64,000 bases of DNA from Kitasatospora sp. NBC_00374. Its GTDB lineage: Bacteria; Actinomycetota; Actinomycetes; Streptomycetales; Streptomycetaceae. The notes beneath the pieces were generated by a model. The model saw only the letters and a program-made list of their open reading frames with translations. It searched no databases and was not told the origin of the DNA. Made by a program: the position numbers and the translations under genes. Shown piece by piece: positions 33,189 through 41,723 of the stretch (the first letter of the stretch is position 1; each line of letters starts with the position of its first letter). The DNA lies in NCBI RefSeq assembly GCF_041434935.1, contig NZ_CP107964.1:6183001-6247000 (forward strand), in the 5' to 3' direction.

Positions 33189-33669
33189 TGGTATCCGCTC
33201 TCGCGTCATCGGCAGTCGTGGCAGGGCCTGTGGTCGGCCGTGGCCGCGCGGGGTTGGAGGAGTTGTGGATGTGGACGCCGCTGCCGGGCCCCATCGTCCC
33301 GACAGTGATTCCGCCCAGACCGACGATGTTCATCACCCAGTTCTCCTGGGCTTGAGGCAGCTGGGGCTGGATCCTGTCTAGCAGCGTCTGCAACTCCTGG
33401 GCCGCTTCCGGGTGTTGGCTCAGGAAGTCCTCCATCTGGAGCTGCCAGAGCGGAGTGACGCTCCGGCGGGCGCTCTCGGGATCCGCCGTGCGCAGTACCA
33501 GGGCGGCGTTCTGGTCGAGTTGGGCGGCGATGGCGGCCTGCTCGACCGCCCCTCGACGGCGGAACAGGCCGGTGACACCGGTGCGCGTGGTCTCCCATGC
33601 GCTGGTGGCCATGGCTCCCACGATGGTCGTCGCCGCCGTCATGGCCAGGGTTGCTATCGTCGGGTCCAC
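33169..33669 (-). CDS. Small N-terminally hydrophobic partner of the STAND protein
   Basis: 166 residues from GTG 33669 (VDPTIATLAMTAATTIVGAM), overlapping the STAND gene by 20 bp. The first 30 residues are a candidate membrane anchor, followed by a charged helical part (QLQMEDFLSQHPEAAQELQTLLDRIQPQLPQ) and a Gly-rich NIVGLGGITVGTMGPGSGVHIHNSS stretch similar to the GAVNADIHVF segment at the start of its partner. Such a shared segment suggests that the two proteins interact. Function unknown; effector or tether for the STAND switch is my inference. Confidence 0.6.
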   Translation of the reverse strand: MDPTIATLAMTAATTIVGAMATSAWETTRTGVTGLFRRRGAVEQAAIAAQLDQNAALVLRTADPESARRSVTPLWQLQMEDFLSQHPEAAQELQTLLDRIQPQLPQAQENWVMNIVGLGGITVGTMGPGSGVHIHNSSNPARPRPTTGPATTADDARADTNESADR

Positions 33670-33901
33670 AGGTGAGTGCTCCCTTGGTTCGTCGGAGACG
33701 CTTCGAGGTGTCGTCACCCAGTCTCGCCGTGCGCGGACCGTGTGAGTCGGGTCGGTCCGGACGCGATCGGCCGGGTCGAGGCCGAGCATGAGCGCGTAAC
33801 ATGCGTTCGGACAGCTTCCCGAAACCGCAGGCCCCGGCCGCCGGCCGGTCAGCCGACCGATCCACCCACGGGCCCGGACGTTCTGCCCTCGCACCGGCAC
33901 A

Positions 33902-34096
33902 TCATGCCGCCCCGCGAAGATCAATACCCGCGGAACCGGCGAGACCGTCCCTGAATTGAGACCGGCTCCGGAGGTTGGGCGCCAGCACGGGCCGGACGAC
34001 GCTGTCCCCGTCGATCCCGTGCAGCAGGCGCTGCGCCGCCGCATAGTCGGCGACGACCGTCTCCGGCAGCCGCTGCACGCCGTCCCACCGCAACAT
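33902..34096 (-). CDS. Short hypothetical ORF, 64 aa
   Basis: Starts MLRWDGVQRLPETVVADYAA at ATG 34096, whose first base is also the last base of a stop codon of another minus-strand frame. The sequence reads as protein (VVADYAAAQRLLHGIDGDSVV) but no family is recognised. It may be a fragment of a larger gene. Confidence 0.3.
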   Translation of the reverse strand: MLRWDGVQRLPETVVADYAAAQRLLHGIDGDSVVRPVLAPNLRSRSQFRDGLAGSAGIDLRGAA

Positions 34097-34400
34097 CAGC
34101 CGTGGTTCCTCCGGCTGGACGTGCGGAGCGCCTCGCTGCCCTCCAGCCGCACCACCTTCAAGGCGCCCACCGGGCGGCGGGACGCGTCCCGCCGAGCCAT
34201 CCACGACTCCAGCGGCTCCTCATCCACCAGCCGGACTCCCTTCCTGCAGCGCGCCAGGGTGAAGCGCGCGGAGCATCGGCTCAGTGGCCGGTCGCCGCGC
34301 TGGCGGCGCTCCGCGAGGACCCCGCCGAGTGTGTCAGCCGACGAGCCGTCAGGCCAAAGCGATCCGGGCCTGACGCTCTGCGGCGGCTCCCCCGCCCCAT
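34096..34400 (-). other. Possible minus-strand coding remnant
   Basis: A minus-strand frame ending in a TGA at 34096-34098 is open back to beyond 34400 and includes a protein-like stretch (RCRKGVRLVDEEPLESWMAR, then LKVVRLEGSEALRTSSRRN). I see no start codon with a ribosome binding site, so this could be the 3' part of a decayed gene. The rest of 33670-34430 holds no other convincing gene. Confidence 0.25.
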
Positions 34401-34439
34401 CTTCCTCAGCTTCTCCAGGATGCCTGCTGCGAGCCGAAT

Positions 34440-34534
34440 TTGGGTGTGCCCAAGGGCGCCCCCGGCATCTAGACTTGAGTCAAGAAAGCGGACGGAAGTC
34501 CGAAAGGTTGCCAGTCCGGGCCGCGAACCCGGAC
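34440..34534 (+). promoter_or_regulatory. Palindrome-promoter and GCGAA-loop leader (copy A)
   Basis: TTGGGTGTGCCCAA (34440-34453) is a perfect 5-bp inverted repeat around TGTG. A possible promoter overlaps it: TGCCCA (34447-34452), 17 nt, TAGACT (34470-34475). The leader holds a small hairpin (CGGAC/GTCCG with a GGAA loop), then GGTTGCCAG and a 7-bp hairpin (34514-34520 with 34528-34534, loop CCGCGAA), then the ribosome binding site and ATG at 34556. The copy at 35762 has the same elements in the same order. Confidence 0.65.
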
Positions 34535-34555
34535 CACACCGCACAGGAGAGACCA

Positions 34556-35593
34556 ATGCGACAGAGCGACGTCATCACCGGCCGCGCCGACCTCGGCGCC
34601 ATCGACAACACCACCGGCGAGGCCGCCTTCTACTCCCACCGCCAGCCCGCGTGGCATGGCCTCGGCACGGTGACCGAGGAGGCTAAGACCAGCGAGGAGG
34701 TCCTGCACCTCGCCAAGCTGAACTGGCTGGTCGAGAAGCGCCCGCTGCTCTCCATGCACAAGGGCAAGCTCGGCAAGAAGATCCCCAACCGCTTCGGCAC
34801 CTTCCGCGACGACACCGGCGACTGGCTTGGCGGCCTCGTCGGCAACACCTGGACCCCCATCCAGAACCGCGACGCCTTCGCCTTCCTGGACGAGCTGGTC
34901 GGCGGCGGCCACGTCACCTACGAGACCGCCGGGGCCCTCGACGGCGGCCGGGTCGTCTTCATGTCCACGCAGTCCCCGAGCATCACCCTCGACCCCGAGG
35001 GCGCAGCCGACCGCATCGACCTCTACACCCTGTTCGCCAACAGCCACGACGGCCGCGCCGCCGCCGTCGCCGTCGAGACCCCCATCCGGGCCGTCTGCAC
35101 CAACACCCTCGACCTCGCCATCGGGGAGGCCGACCGCGTCTGGAAGATCCGCCACACCAAGGACGCGCTCACCGACCTGGAGGAGGCCCGCAAGGCCCTC
35201 GACTTCACCGAGCGGTACGCGGCCGCCTTCGAGGCAGAGGCCACCCAGCTGTTCCAGACCGCGATGACCAACCAGGAGTTCGACAAGCTGATCGCCCAGC
35301 TGTGGACGCCCCCGGCGGAGGGCGCCCGCAAGCACCTGGTCACGGCCCACGAGGAGCGGCGCGACCGCCTGCACCACCTGTTCCGGGAGGCCGACACCCA
35401 GGACAACATCCGGGGCACCCGCTGGGCCGCCCTGCAGGCCGTTGTCGAGTTCGACGACTTCTTCCGCAACGTCAAGGTCCCCGAGGAGCTGACCGAGCAG
35501 CAGCACCGCAACAACCTGGCGATGACCACCCTGCTGGCCGACCAGAAGAACGACCTCAAGGACCTCGCCAAGAGCCTGCTGCTCGCGGCCTGA
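34556..35593 (+). CDS. DUF932 family phage/plasmid-like protein
   Basis: 345 residues starting MRQSDVITGRADLGAIDNTT at ATG 34556, with CAGGAGAG upstream. The family features are visible: FYSHRQPAWHGLGTVTEEAKTSEEVLHLAKLNW near the start, WLGGLVGNTWTPIQNRDAFAFLDELV in the middle and CTNTLDLAI. DUF932 (TIGR03299) proteins occur on phages, plasmids and integrative elements; their biochemical role is not established. It shares its leader architecture with the next gene and with recT, so it belongs to the same regulatory group. Confidence 0.85.
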   Translation: MRQSDVITGRADLGAIDNTTGEAAFYSHRQPAWHGLGTVTEEAKTSEEVLHLAKLNWLVEKRPLLSMHKGKLGKKIPNRFGTFRDDTGDWLGGLVGNTWTPIQNRDAFAFLDELVGGGHVTYETAGALDGGRVVFMSTQSPSITLDPEGAADRIDLYTLFANSHDGRAAAVAVETPIRAVCTNTLDLAIGEADRVWKIRHTKDALTDLEEARKALDFTERYAAAFEAEATQLFQTAMTNQEFDKLIAQLWTPPAEGARKHLVTAHEERRDRLHHLFREADTQDNIRGTRWAALQAVVEFDDFFRNVKVPEELTEQQHRNNLAMTTLLADQKNDLKDLAKSLLLAA

Positions 35594-35761
35594 CCCGTCA
35601 AGCGCGGCGGGGGGCACCAGCCCCCGCCGCTCCCTCGCGGGCCAAGTGCCCATCACCCGACGCGCCGCCGCCCGGGCGCTGCTCCTCCTCGCGCCGGCGG
35701 CCCCGATTGCTCGCCGAAACCGACGACGCAAACGCCCCAACTGGTCTGATCTGACCGGGCT

Positions 35762-35864
35762 TTGGGTGTGCCCAAGCCCCATCCCAGAAAATAGACTTAG
35801 GTCAAGAAAGTAGGCGCAAGAAAACGCGCTCGCATGGTTGCCAGTCCGGGCCGCGAACCCGGAC
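35762..35864 (+). promoter_or_regulatory. Palindrome-promoter and GCGAA-loop leader (copy B)
   Basis: TTGGGTGTGCCCAA (35762-35775), then TGCCCA-N17-TAGACT (35769-35797), a short hairpin that differs in sequence from copy A (GCGC arms), GGTTGCCAG and a hairpin with loop CCGCGAA (35844-35850 with 35858-35864). The gene start is 20 nt later, at 35884. The identity to copy A is confined to these elements, which argues for function and not recent duplication of the whole region. Confidence 0.65.
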
Positions 35865-35883
35865 CTACCGAGACAGGAACACC

Positions 35884-36951
35884 ATGACCGACCAGCTCCA
35901 GACGGTTGGACCTAAGAGCCGACCCGCCCTCCTCGCGGCCAGGTTGCCGGGCCTTTTCGGGTACTTCCCCGACAACTGCTTCGTTCTGTGCGGCACCGAT
36001 CAGGTCACGGACGAGATCATCGGCATGGTCAGCACCGAGCTGCCTGCCGACCCCACCGAATGGCGGTGGACCGTGGACGAAAGCCTGCAGTTCCTGCTGA
36101 GCTCCACCGCCGCCCACGACATCCAGCTCAACTGCGTCGTCGGCTTCATCTGCCCGGACCCCGCGATCCCCGGCTACGGCGCCGAGTCCCGCAGCACGCA
36201 CCAGCCCCTCACCACGTACCTGCAGGAAGCGTGCCTCGAACAGGGAGTGCATCTGCGGGACAGCCTGTACGTCACGCGCACGCTGTGGTGGTCGGCGCTC
36301 TGCACGCGCCCCGAGTGCTGCCCGACCGAGGGCAAGCCGATTCCCTCCGGCGCCGACGCCGATCGCGGGCCCGGCGCGCCGTACCCGCACCGGGCGGACG
36401 TGCTGGCCGACCTCGCGCCGGCCACGGGCCCGGACGCCACCCGGTTCAGCGACGCCATCGACCGCGCCACGGTCGCCCTGCACCGGAAGATCCACGCCGA
36501 GGGCAACCAGGGAGTCGTGGACGACGGACTCGACCTGATCGCCTCCACCGTCCGCAGCCTCATGGACCCTGCCACCCGCGCCGACATGGACGATGACCTC
36601 GCGGCGCAGCTGGTGCTGCTGCTCCAGTACAGCGATGTCCGCAACCGTGCCATGCACTACGTCAAGCCCGAAGAGGTGGACGCCGTGCGGAGCCTGTGGC
36701 GCACCCTGGCCCGCTTCCCCGTCGAGCCGTACGACGAGTACCGGGCCACCCCGCTTGCCCTGTACGGCCTGACCGCCTGGGCGCAAGGAGAGCACGGCGT
36801 CGCCTGCATCGCCATCCAGACGGCTGACGGCATCGAGCCCGACAACCGTCTCGTCGCCCTGCTGTCCAGGTTGATCGGCGTCGAGCCCGACTTCGAACCC
36901 GTTCGCACCTCGCTGCTGGACCACCGCGCCGGTTGCCACGCGGCCGCCTGA
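35884..36951 (+). CDS. DUF4192 family protein
   Basis: 355 residues starting MTDQLQTVGPKSRPALLAAR with GACAGGAAC upstream. The DUF4192 layout is clear: LPGLFGYFPDNCFVLCGT near residues 20-40, WWSALCTRPECCPTEGKPI (Cys cluster) at about 140, a middle part with DPATRADMDDDLAAQL, and a C-terminal APLALYGLTAWAQGEHGVACIAIQTA-like segment. These proteins are frequent on actinobacterial genomes and mobile elements; function unknown. A strong terminator follows. Confidence 0.85.
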   Translation: MTDQLQTVGPKSRPALLAARLPGLFGYFPDNCFVLCGTDQVTDEIIGMVSTELPADPTEWRWTVDESLQFLLSSTAAHDIQLNCVVGFICPDPAIPGYGAESRSTHQPLTTYLQEACLEQGVHLRDSLYVTRTLWWSALCTRPECCPTEGKPIPSGADADRGPGAPYPHRADVLADLAPATGPDATRFSDAIDRATVALHRKIHAEGNQGVVDDGLDLIASTVRSLMDPATRADMDDDLAAQLVLLLQYSDVRNRAMHYVKPEEVDAVRSLWRTLARFPVEPYDEYRATPLALYGLTAWAQGEHGVACIAIQTADGIEPDNRLVALLSRLIGVEPDFEPVRTSLLDHRAGCHAAA

Positions 36952-36958
36952 GCCGGGT

Positions 36959-36998
36959 CCGGTGGGCCGCCCGGCCAGCGCGCCGGGCGGCCCACCGG
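36959..36998 (+). terminator. Terminator after the DUF4192 gene
   Basis: A perfect 17-bp stem (36959-36975 with 36982-36998, arm beginning CCGGTGGGCC) with a 6-nt loop, 7 nt after the stop. Confidence 0.9.
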
Positions 36999-37042
36999 CA
37001 CCGACCACGACCGCACCCCACGACCGCGAGGAACCTCCGACC

Positions 37043-37470
37043 GTGATCGAGATGTTCGACTTCAACTCCCACGACCCGGCACAGGCCGCCGAGGCCTTGC
37101 CATCCCTGATCGGCTAACGGCCGGACAACAGCCTGGTGGCCTTCATCTACGACGAGACCGCCCAGCACCCCTATGGCACCACGCGGGTCGAGATGCCCAC
37201 AGACCCCGCTGACTGGTCGGAAGCCGCCCAGATGCTCGTCCACGGCGCGCTGCGCCTGATGGAGCGCTCCGACGACGCCCCCAACAGCGTGCTGCTCTAC
37301 CTCTGCCCCGACCCCGGCGAATCGACGTCTCGGCCTTCCTGGACGGCACGGTCGACGCCAACGACCGCGGGGAGCTCGCGCGCGCCGTCCAGGAGCTGCG
37401 CAAGCGACTGGATGCCCCGCAGCCGCCGAACGCCTGGGCAGCCGGCCACTACGGCTTCCCCAAGCCCTGA
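37043..37470 (+). pseudogene. Degenerate DUF4192-like gene
   Basis: From GTG 37043 the frame reads VIEMFDFNSHDPAQAAEALP and LIG, then a TAA (37115-37117), then continues in frame as RPDNSLVAFIYDETAQHPYG to LLYLCPDPGE. Near 37318 the coding sequence jumps to another frame (IDVSAFLDGTVDANDRGELA) and stops at 37470. The PDNSLVAFIY segment matches the YFPDNCFVLCG position of the DUF4192 gene upstream, so this looks like a short, decayed relative with one nonsense codon and one indel. Confidence 0.7.
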
Positions 37471-37593
37471 CCCACCGTCACCCCACCGAGCGGGCCTGCC
37501 TGCCCCCGGTACGGGGAACACTGGCGCTCGTCGAACGGCCTCCGGAGCATCGGTCCACGCTTCGAGGTGAGCTGAGGCGGAGACCGTATGGGG

Positions 37594-38028
37594 TTAGTCG
37601 TGTAGAAGTCCTAGCAGGGCTCCCTGGCCGGCCTGGAGGATGTGGGCGGCCTCCAGCGGGATCCAGAAGCACTCGAAGTGAGTGGGATTCTGCTCGCCAT
37701 CGTGATCCTCCTGGCTCATCCACCGCTCGGGGGTCGGCTCGGTGAGCTCCAGATGGAAGACGTGCCGGTGCTGGATCTCGAACCGGTACGGGCTGATGTC
37801 GTAGTCGGTCTCGCCGAGCTTGCGCACGATCTTGAAGTCGGTCAGGCCGGTCTCCTCGCGGGCCTCGCGCAGGGCGGCGGCCTCGGGGGTCTCCCCGGGC
37901 CGGATGCTGCCGGCGGGTACCTGGATGCCGACCTCCTCGTAGCTGTAGTCGGTGTGCCGGAACACAAGCAGCCGCCCGTCGCGCACGACGTAGACGAGCA
38001 CCTTGTCCTTGGCGACCTTCTCGGGCAT
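37594..38028 (-). CDS. NUDIX hydrolase
   Basis: 144 residues from the ATG at 38028 (MPEKVAKDKVLVYVVRDGRL), with GAGAGG upstream. The NUDIX box is complete: G-x5-E-x7-REAREETGL (about residues 41-63). It hydrolyses nucleoside diphosphate-linked substrates; the sequence does not show which. Stands alone and is divergent from the methyltransferase gene. Confidence 0.88.
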   Translation of the reverse strand: MPEKVAKDKVLVYVVRDGRLLVFRHTDYSYEEVGIQVPAGSIRPGETPEAAALREAREETGLTDFKIVRKLGETDYDISPYRFEIQHRHVFHLELTEPTPERWMSQEDHDGEQNPTHFECFWIPLEAAHILQAGQGALLGLLHD

Positions 38029-38622
38029 GGATGAGCCTCTCGCTTGGGGAAGGCGGTTGTGGCCGAACGCCGATTCGGGTCGGACCGGGTCACCACACCC
38101 GGTCGGATGCTGACCGTTCTGATCTCCGGGAACCAACGAGTCTATATAGCCTGACCGATCGTCAGGGGCCGCTGCTGAGAAGCTAGAACGCCTGATCAAC
38201 TGTTCTTGCGTGAGATTGGGCTCGCTCCCGGCGGGCGCGCGGCAGTACCCCGCTCCTGCTGGCCAGCCCGCAGCCAGCCCAGCATCAAGTCCGGGGCAGC
38301 GCGTCTGCGACCTGGGCATCATCGGCAGCACGGTCGCCAGTGTGCGGCCAAGACCATCCGCGCTGGTGTACCGCAGAGCTCAAGCTCGTAGGGGTGGCCC
38401 GCGCGAAGCGAGGTCGAAGAGTGCCCGACGTTGGGAGAAGGCAGCCGCTGATTCAGGGTGCTGGACAACGATTTGCCAGGCGGTCGAGGCAATCCGGGGT
38501 GGGCGAGAGCGGATGCCACTGCCATCCAACATGTGAACTGTGCAAATGTTCCATATAGTGCGAATTCGGATGGTCTTTAGACTCTTCGTCGACTACTGGA
38601 TGTGATCACGGAAGGGGCTGTT
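38029..38622. other. Non-coding interval between NUDIX and methyltransferase genes
   Basis: About 590 bp with no convincing gene on either strand. An A/T-richer stretch just upstream of the methyltransferase (38535-38590, including CATATAGTG) probably contains its promoter. The left part should contain the NUDIX promoter (AGTCTATATAGCC at 38130-38142 is the only A/T-rich stretch there). Confidence 0.5.
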
Positions 38623-39471
38623 ATGTCTGACAGTAACGAGCCCATTCACGCCCGACTTGCTGCTCTAGCAACGGCCCGCGCCCACCGCCAGATCGTCGAC
38701 CTTGGTTGCGGAACCGGACCCACGCTCCAGGCGGTGAGCCGGGTTGCGCCCGACGCATCACTCATCGGTATCGACCGCTCGGCGGAATCCTTGCGCCAAA
38801 TGCGGAGCGTGCTGAGGGGGCACCGCGGGGCGACGATTCCACTCGTTGCTGATTTGTGTGATCCAGTGCCGTGCACAGACGAGAGTGCGGATGTGGTCCT
38901 CTCGTACAACACCGTCGAGTGCCTGCCGGACCCGCAGCAGTTGCTGATCGAAGTCGCGCGGGTCCTGCGGCCGGGCGGCCGGGCGATTATCGCGCACGTC
39001 GACTTCGACTCGCTGGTTATCGCCGGCGCGGACGCCGATCTGGACCGGCGGGTCTGCCACGCCTTCGCGGACGATGTGCAGAGCTGGATGGATCACGCGG
39101 ACGGCCGGATCGGCCGCAAGCTCGGAATGCTTCTCGCCCGGAGTCCACTGAGGCTGGTCAGCGTGGAACCGTTGCTGGTGTGGTCGACGGAGTGCTCGGG
39201 GCACGCGAAGGACAGGGTTGACCAAATCCGTAGGGCGCTGTTGTCCGCATCCAGGCACAGGCCGGGTTCGGTCAGCCCCGCCGAGGTTGAGGAGTGGTAT
39301 GCCGCGGTGTGCGAGGCGGATCGCGTGGGCGGGTTCTTATTCTGCGAGCTGGCGTTCATTGCTGTGGCGGAGCGCCCGCAGACGGCTGACGGTGAGGCTA
39401 CGCCGCACCGTGAGGGCGGCTCGGTGCCCGAGCGCGATAGCCGGGAAGCCGATCGTCCCCTTACGGCTTGA
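38623..39471 (+). CDS. Class I SAM-dependent methyltransferase
   Basis: 282 residues from ATG 38623 (MSDSNEPIHARLAALATARA), chosen for GGAAGGGG seven bases upstream; a GTG at 38602 is possible but without it. Motif I is VDLGCGTGP (26-34), followed by LIGIDRS and the motif IV-like DVVLSYNTVECLPD, VARVLRPGGRAII. It belongs to the Methyltransf_11/25 group, usually acting on small molecules. The next intact gene on the same strand is a second arginyl-tRNA synthetase; a joint role is possible but unproven. Confidence 0.8.
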   Translation: MSDSNEPIHARLAALATARAHRQIVDLGCGTGPTLQAVSRVAPDASLIGIDRSAESLRQMRSVLRGHRGATIPLVADLCDPVPCTDESADVVLSYNTVECLPDPQQLLIEVARVLRPGGRAIIAHVDFDSLVIAGADADLDRRVCHAFADDVQSWMDHADGRIGRKLGMLLARSPLRLVSVEPLLVWSTECSGHAKDRVDQIRRALLSASRHRPGSVSPAEVEEWYAAVCEADRVGGFLFCELAFIAVAERPQTADGEATPHREGGSVPERDSREADRPLTA

Positions 39472-39480
39472 TCGGCGCGT

Positions 39481-39750
39481 CTACGGCACAGGGCGGTGCC
39501 CGAGGACGCTGGTGGCGAAGGAGCAGAGAGCGTTGAGGGTGTCCACGGTGAGCGCCGGGTGCTCGGGCTCGGTCCAGGAGAGTTCAGGGGCGTCGGGGGG
39601 ATGGGTTGGCGCGGTGGGCCGGTGAGGCCCGGAGGGCGTCGCGGGCGTGCCGAACGTTCTCGGGCTCACGCACATGGATGAGGTGGAGCCGTTCATTGAG
39701 GAGGTCGGCGGCGAGCTGCCGGGCGCACGCCGCCGACCGCAAAGCGGAAC
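39481..39750 (-). pseudogene. Small minus-strand gene remnant
   Basis: Two minus-strand frames carry protein-like pieces: CARQLAADLLNERLHLIHVR to ASPAHRANP (about 39600-39740), then in another frame PPDAPELSWTEPEHPALTVD to SVLGHRPVP (39481-39600). Together they look like the C-terminal part of a hypothetical protein with a frameshift near 39600. No family recognised. The rest of 39751-39954 holds nothing clear. Confidence 0.3.
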
Positions 39751-39954
39751 GATCAGCCCCATGTTCTGATGACCAATCAGAGCTGCGGCGGTGAGACACC
39801 GTTCAGGCCTGCTGCTGCCGGGGCGCCCGGGGTTAATGAGTCCGCGAGTCGAGAGGGCATGGGATACTCAAAGCGCGGCGCCGACCGTCCTGGGGTGCCG
39901 CTGGTGTGCGACTCCGCGCGGCTCCGCCTTCTCACGGAAGTGGTCCTTCCTTCT

Positions 39955-41715
39955 ATGGCTACGGTCCTCTCCATCGCCGACGCAGTGCAGCAGCGCTTCA
40001 CACAGGCGCTGTCCGCCGCGTTCCCCGACGCCGCGGACAGCGACCCTCAGCTGCGACGAAGCGACCGCGCGGACTTCCAGGCCAACGGCATCATGAGCCT
40101 CGCCAAGCCACTGCGGGCCAACCCGCGCGAGGTCGCCGCGCGCGTCCTCGAGAACCTGGCCGCGGACGAGGTGATCGCCAGCCTGGAGGTCTCAGGCCCG
40201 GGATTCATCAACGTCACCGTCACGGACGCCGCGATCCTCGACCGGCTGGCCGCCCGCGCGGCGGACACCCGCTTGGGCGTCGGCAGCAGCGCCGAACCCG
40301 GGGTCACGGTGATCGACTACAGCCAGCCGAACATCGCCAAGGAGATGCACGTCGGCCACCTGCGCTCGACGATCATCGGCGACGCCCTGGTGCGGACCCT
40401 GGAGTTCTCTGGCGAGAAGGTCATCCGGCGTAACCACCTCGGCGACTGGGGAACCCAGTTCGGCATGCTCATCCAGTACCTGGTTGAGCACCCCAATCAG
40501 CTGGACGAGGGCACCGAGCCGGCCGACTCCGGCCCCTCGATGTCGCGCCTGAACCGCCTCTACAAGGCATCGCGCGCCCTGTTCGACAGCGACACCGACT
40601 TCGCCGACCGGTCCCGCCGGCGCGTCGTCGACCTCCAGGCCGGCCACGCCGAGACCGTTGCCTCCTGGCAGCGCATGGTCGACGAATCGAAGCTGTACTT
40701 CGAAGCAGTCTACGCCCACCTCAACGTCCTCCTCGAAGACACCGACGCCATCGGCGAGAGCTACTACAACCACATGCTCGCCGACGTGTGCGCCGACCTG
40801 GAGTCGTCTGGCGTCGCGGTCCGCTCGGACGGTGCGCTGTGTGTCTTCTTCGACGACATCAAGGGGCCCGACGGCGAGCCTACCCCTCTCATCGTTCAGA
40901 AGAGCGACGGCGGCTACGGCTACGCCACCACCGACCTCGCTGCCATCCGCGACCGCGCCGGGATGCTCGGCGCCGACCAGCTCCTCTACGTCGTCGACAG
41001 CCGCCAGGCCCTCCACTTCCAGATGGTCTTCGAGACTGCGCGGCGCGCCGGCTGGCTCCCCGACAACGTCCGCACCCTGCACCTACCGTTCGGCACCGTC
41101 CTCGGCAAGGACGGCAAGCCCTTCAAGACCCGCTCCGGCGAGACGGTCCGCCTGATGGACCTCCTCGACGAAGCCGTCGACCGGGCCCGCACCGTCGTCG
41201 CCGAGAAGAGCCCCCAACTCGGCACCGAGGAACTCGAGGACCGTGCACGGCAGGTCGGCATCGGAGCGGTTAAGTACGCCGACCTCTCCACCTCCCGCAC
41301 CCGCGACTACGTCTTCGACACCGACCGCATGGTCTCCCTCAACGGCGACACCGGGGCCTACCTCCAGTACGCCTACGCCCGCATCCAGTCCATCCTCCGC
41401 AAGGCCCCCGAAGGTGTAACCCCGACCGCGCACCAGGGCCTGGCCCTGGAACCGGCTGAGCGCGCCCTCGGCCTTCTCCTCGACGAATTCGGCGCCACCA
41501 TCGACATCGTCAGCGAAACGTTCGAACCCCACCGCCTCTGCGCCTACCTGCACAACTTGGCATCGGCCTACACCACCTTCTACGAGCACTGCCCCGTCCT
41601 CAAGGCGCCGACCCAAGAGGTCATGGAAACCCGGCTGCTGCTGTGCCAGCTCACCGGCCAGACCCTCCGGCAGGGCATGGACCTCCTCGGCATCGGAACC
41701 CCTGAGCGCCTGTAG
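39955..41715 (+). CDS. argS: Arginyl-tRNA synthetase (probably a second copy)
   Basis: 586 residues from ATG 39955 (MATVLSIADAVQQRFTQALS). Class I features: the N-terminal additional domain, the HIGH-like HVGH (132-135, within AKEMHVGHLRSTIIGD), GDWGTQFGMLI, GKDGKPFKTRSGETVRL in the KMSK region as in many ArgRS, and the C-terminal anticodon-binding domain. It charges tRNA-Arg. Located in an accessory region with a methyltransferase, between mobile-element remnants, it is unlikely to be the housekeeping gene; it may give resistance to a compound or supply Arg-tRNA for a specialised pathway. Confidence 0.9.
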   Translation: MATVLSIADAVQQRFTQALSAAFPDAADSDPQLRRSDRADFQANGIMSLAKPLRANPREVAARVLENLAADEVIASLEVSGPGFINVTVTDAAILDRLAARAADTRLGVGSSAEPGVTVIDYSQPNIAKEMHVGHLRSTIIGDALVRTLEFSGEKVIRRNHLGDWGTQFGMLIQYLVEHPNQLDEGTEPADSGPSMSRLNRLYKASRALFDSDTDFADRSRRRVVDLQAGHAETVASWQRMVDESKLYFEAVYAHLNVLLEDTDAIGESYYNHMLADVCADLESSGVAVRSDGALCVFFDDIKGPDGEPTPLIVQKSDGGYGYATTDLAAIRDRAGMLGADQLLYVVDSRQALHFQMVFETARRAGWLPDNVRTLHLPFGTVLGKDGKPFKTRSGETVRLMDLLDEAVDRARTVVAEKSPQLGTEELEDRARQVGIGAVKYADLSTSRTRDYVFDTDRMVSLNGDTGAYLQYAYARIQSILRKAPEGVTPTAHQGLALEPAERALGLLLDEFGATIDIVSETFEPHRLCAYLHNLASAYTTFYEHCPVLKAPTQEVMETRLLLCQLTGQTLRQGMDLLGIGTPERL

Positions 41716-41723
41716 CTCTGAAC

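Noticed and set aside
34556..34700. Start of the DUF932 gene far upstream at 33956
   Set aside because: The frame is open, but the upstream part is low-quality sequence that would include the promoter and hairpin leader; the family N-terminus begins at the ATG 34556 with CAGGAGAG upstream.
38030..38600. CRISPR array or tandem repeats
   Set aside because: No regularly spaced direct repeats are visible here or elsewhere in the window; the TPR gene has periodic sequence, but it is coding repeat.
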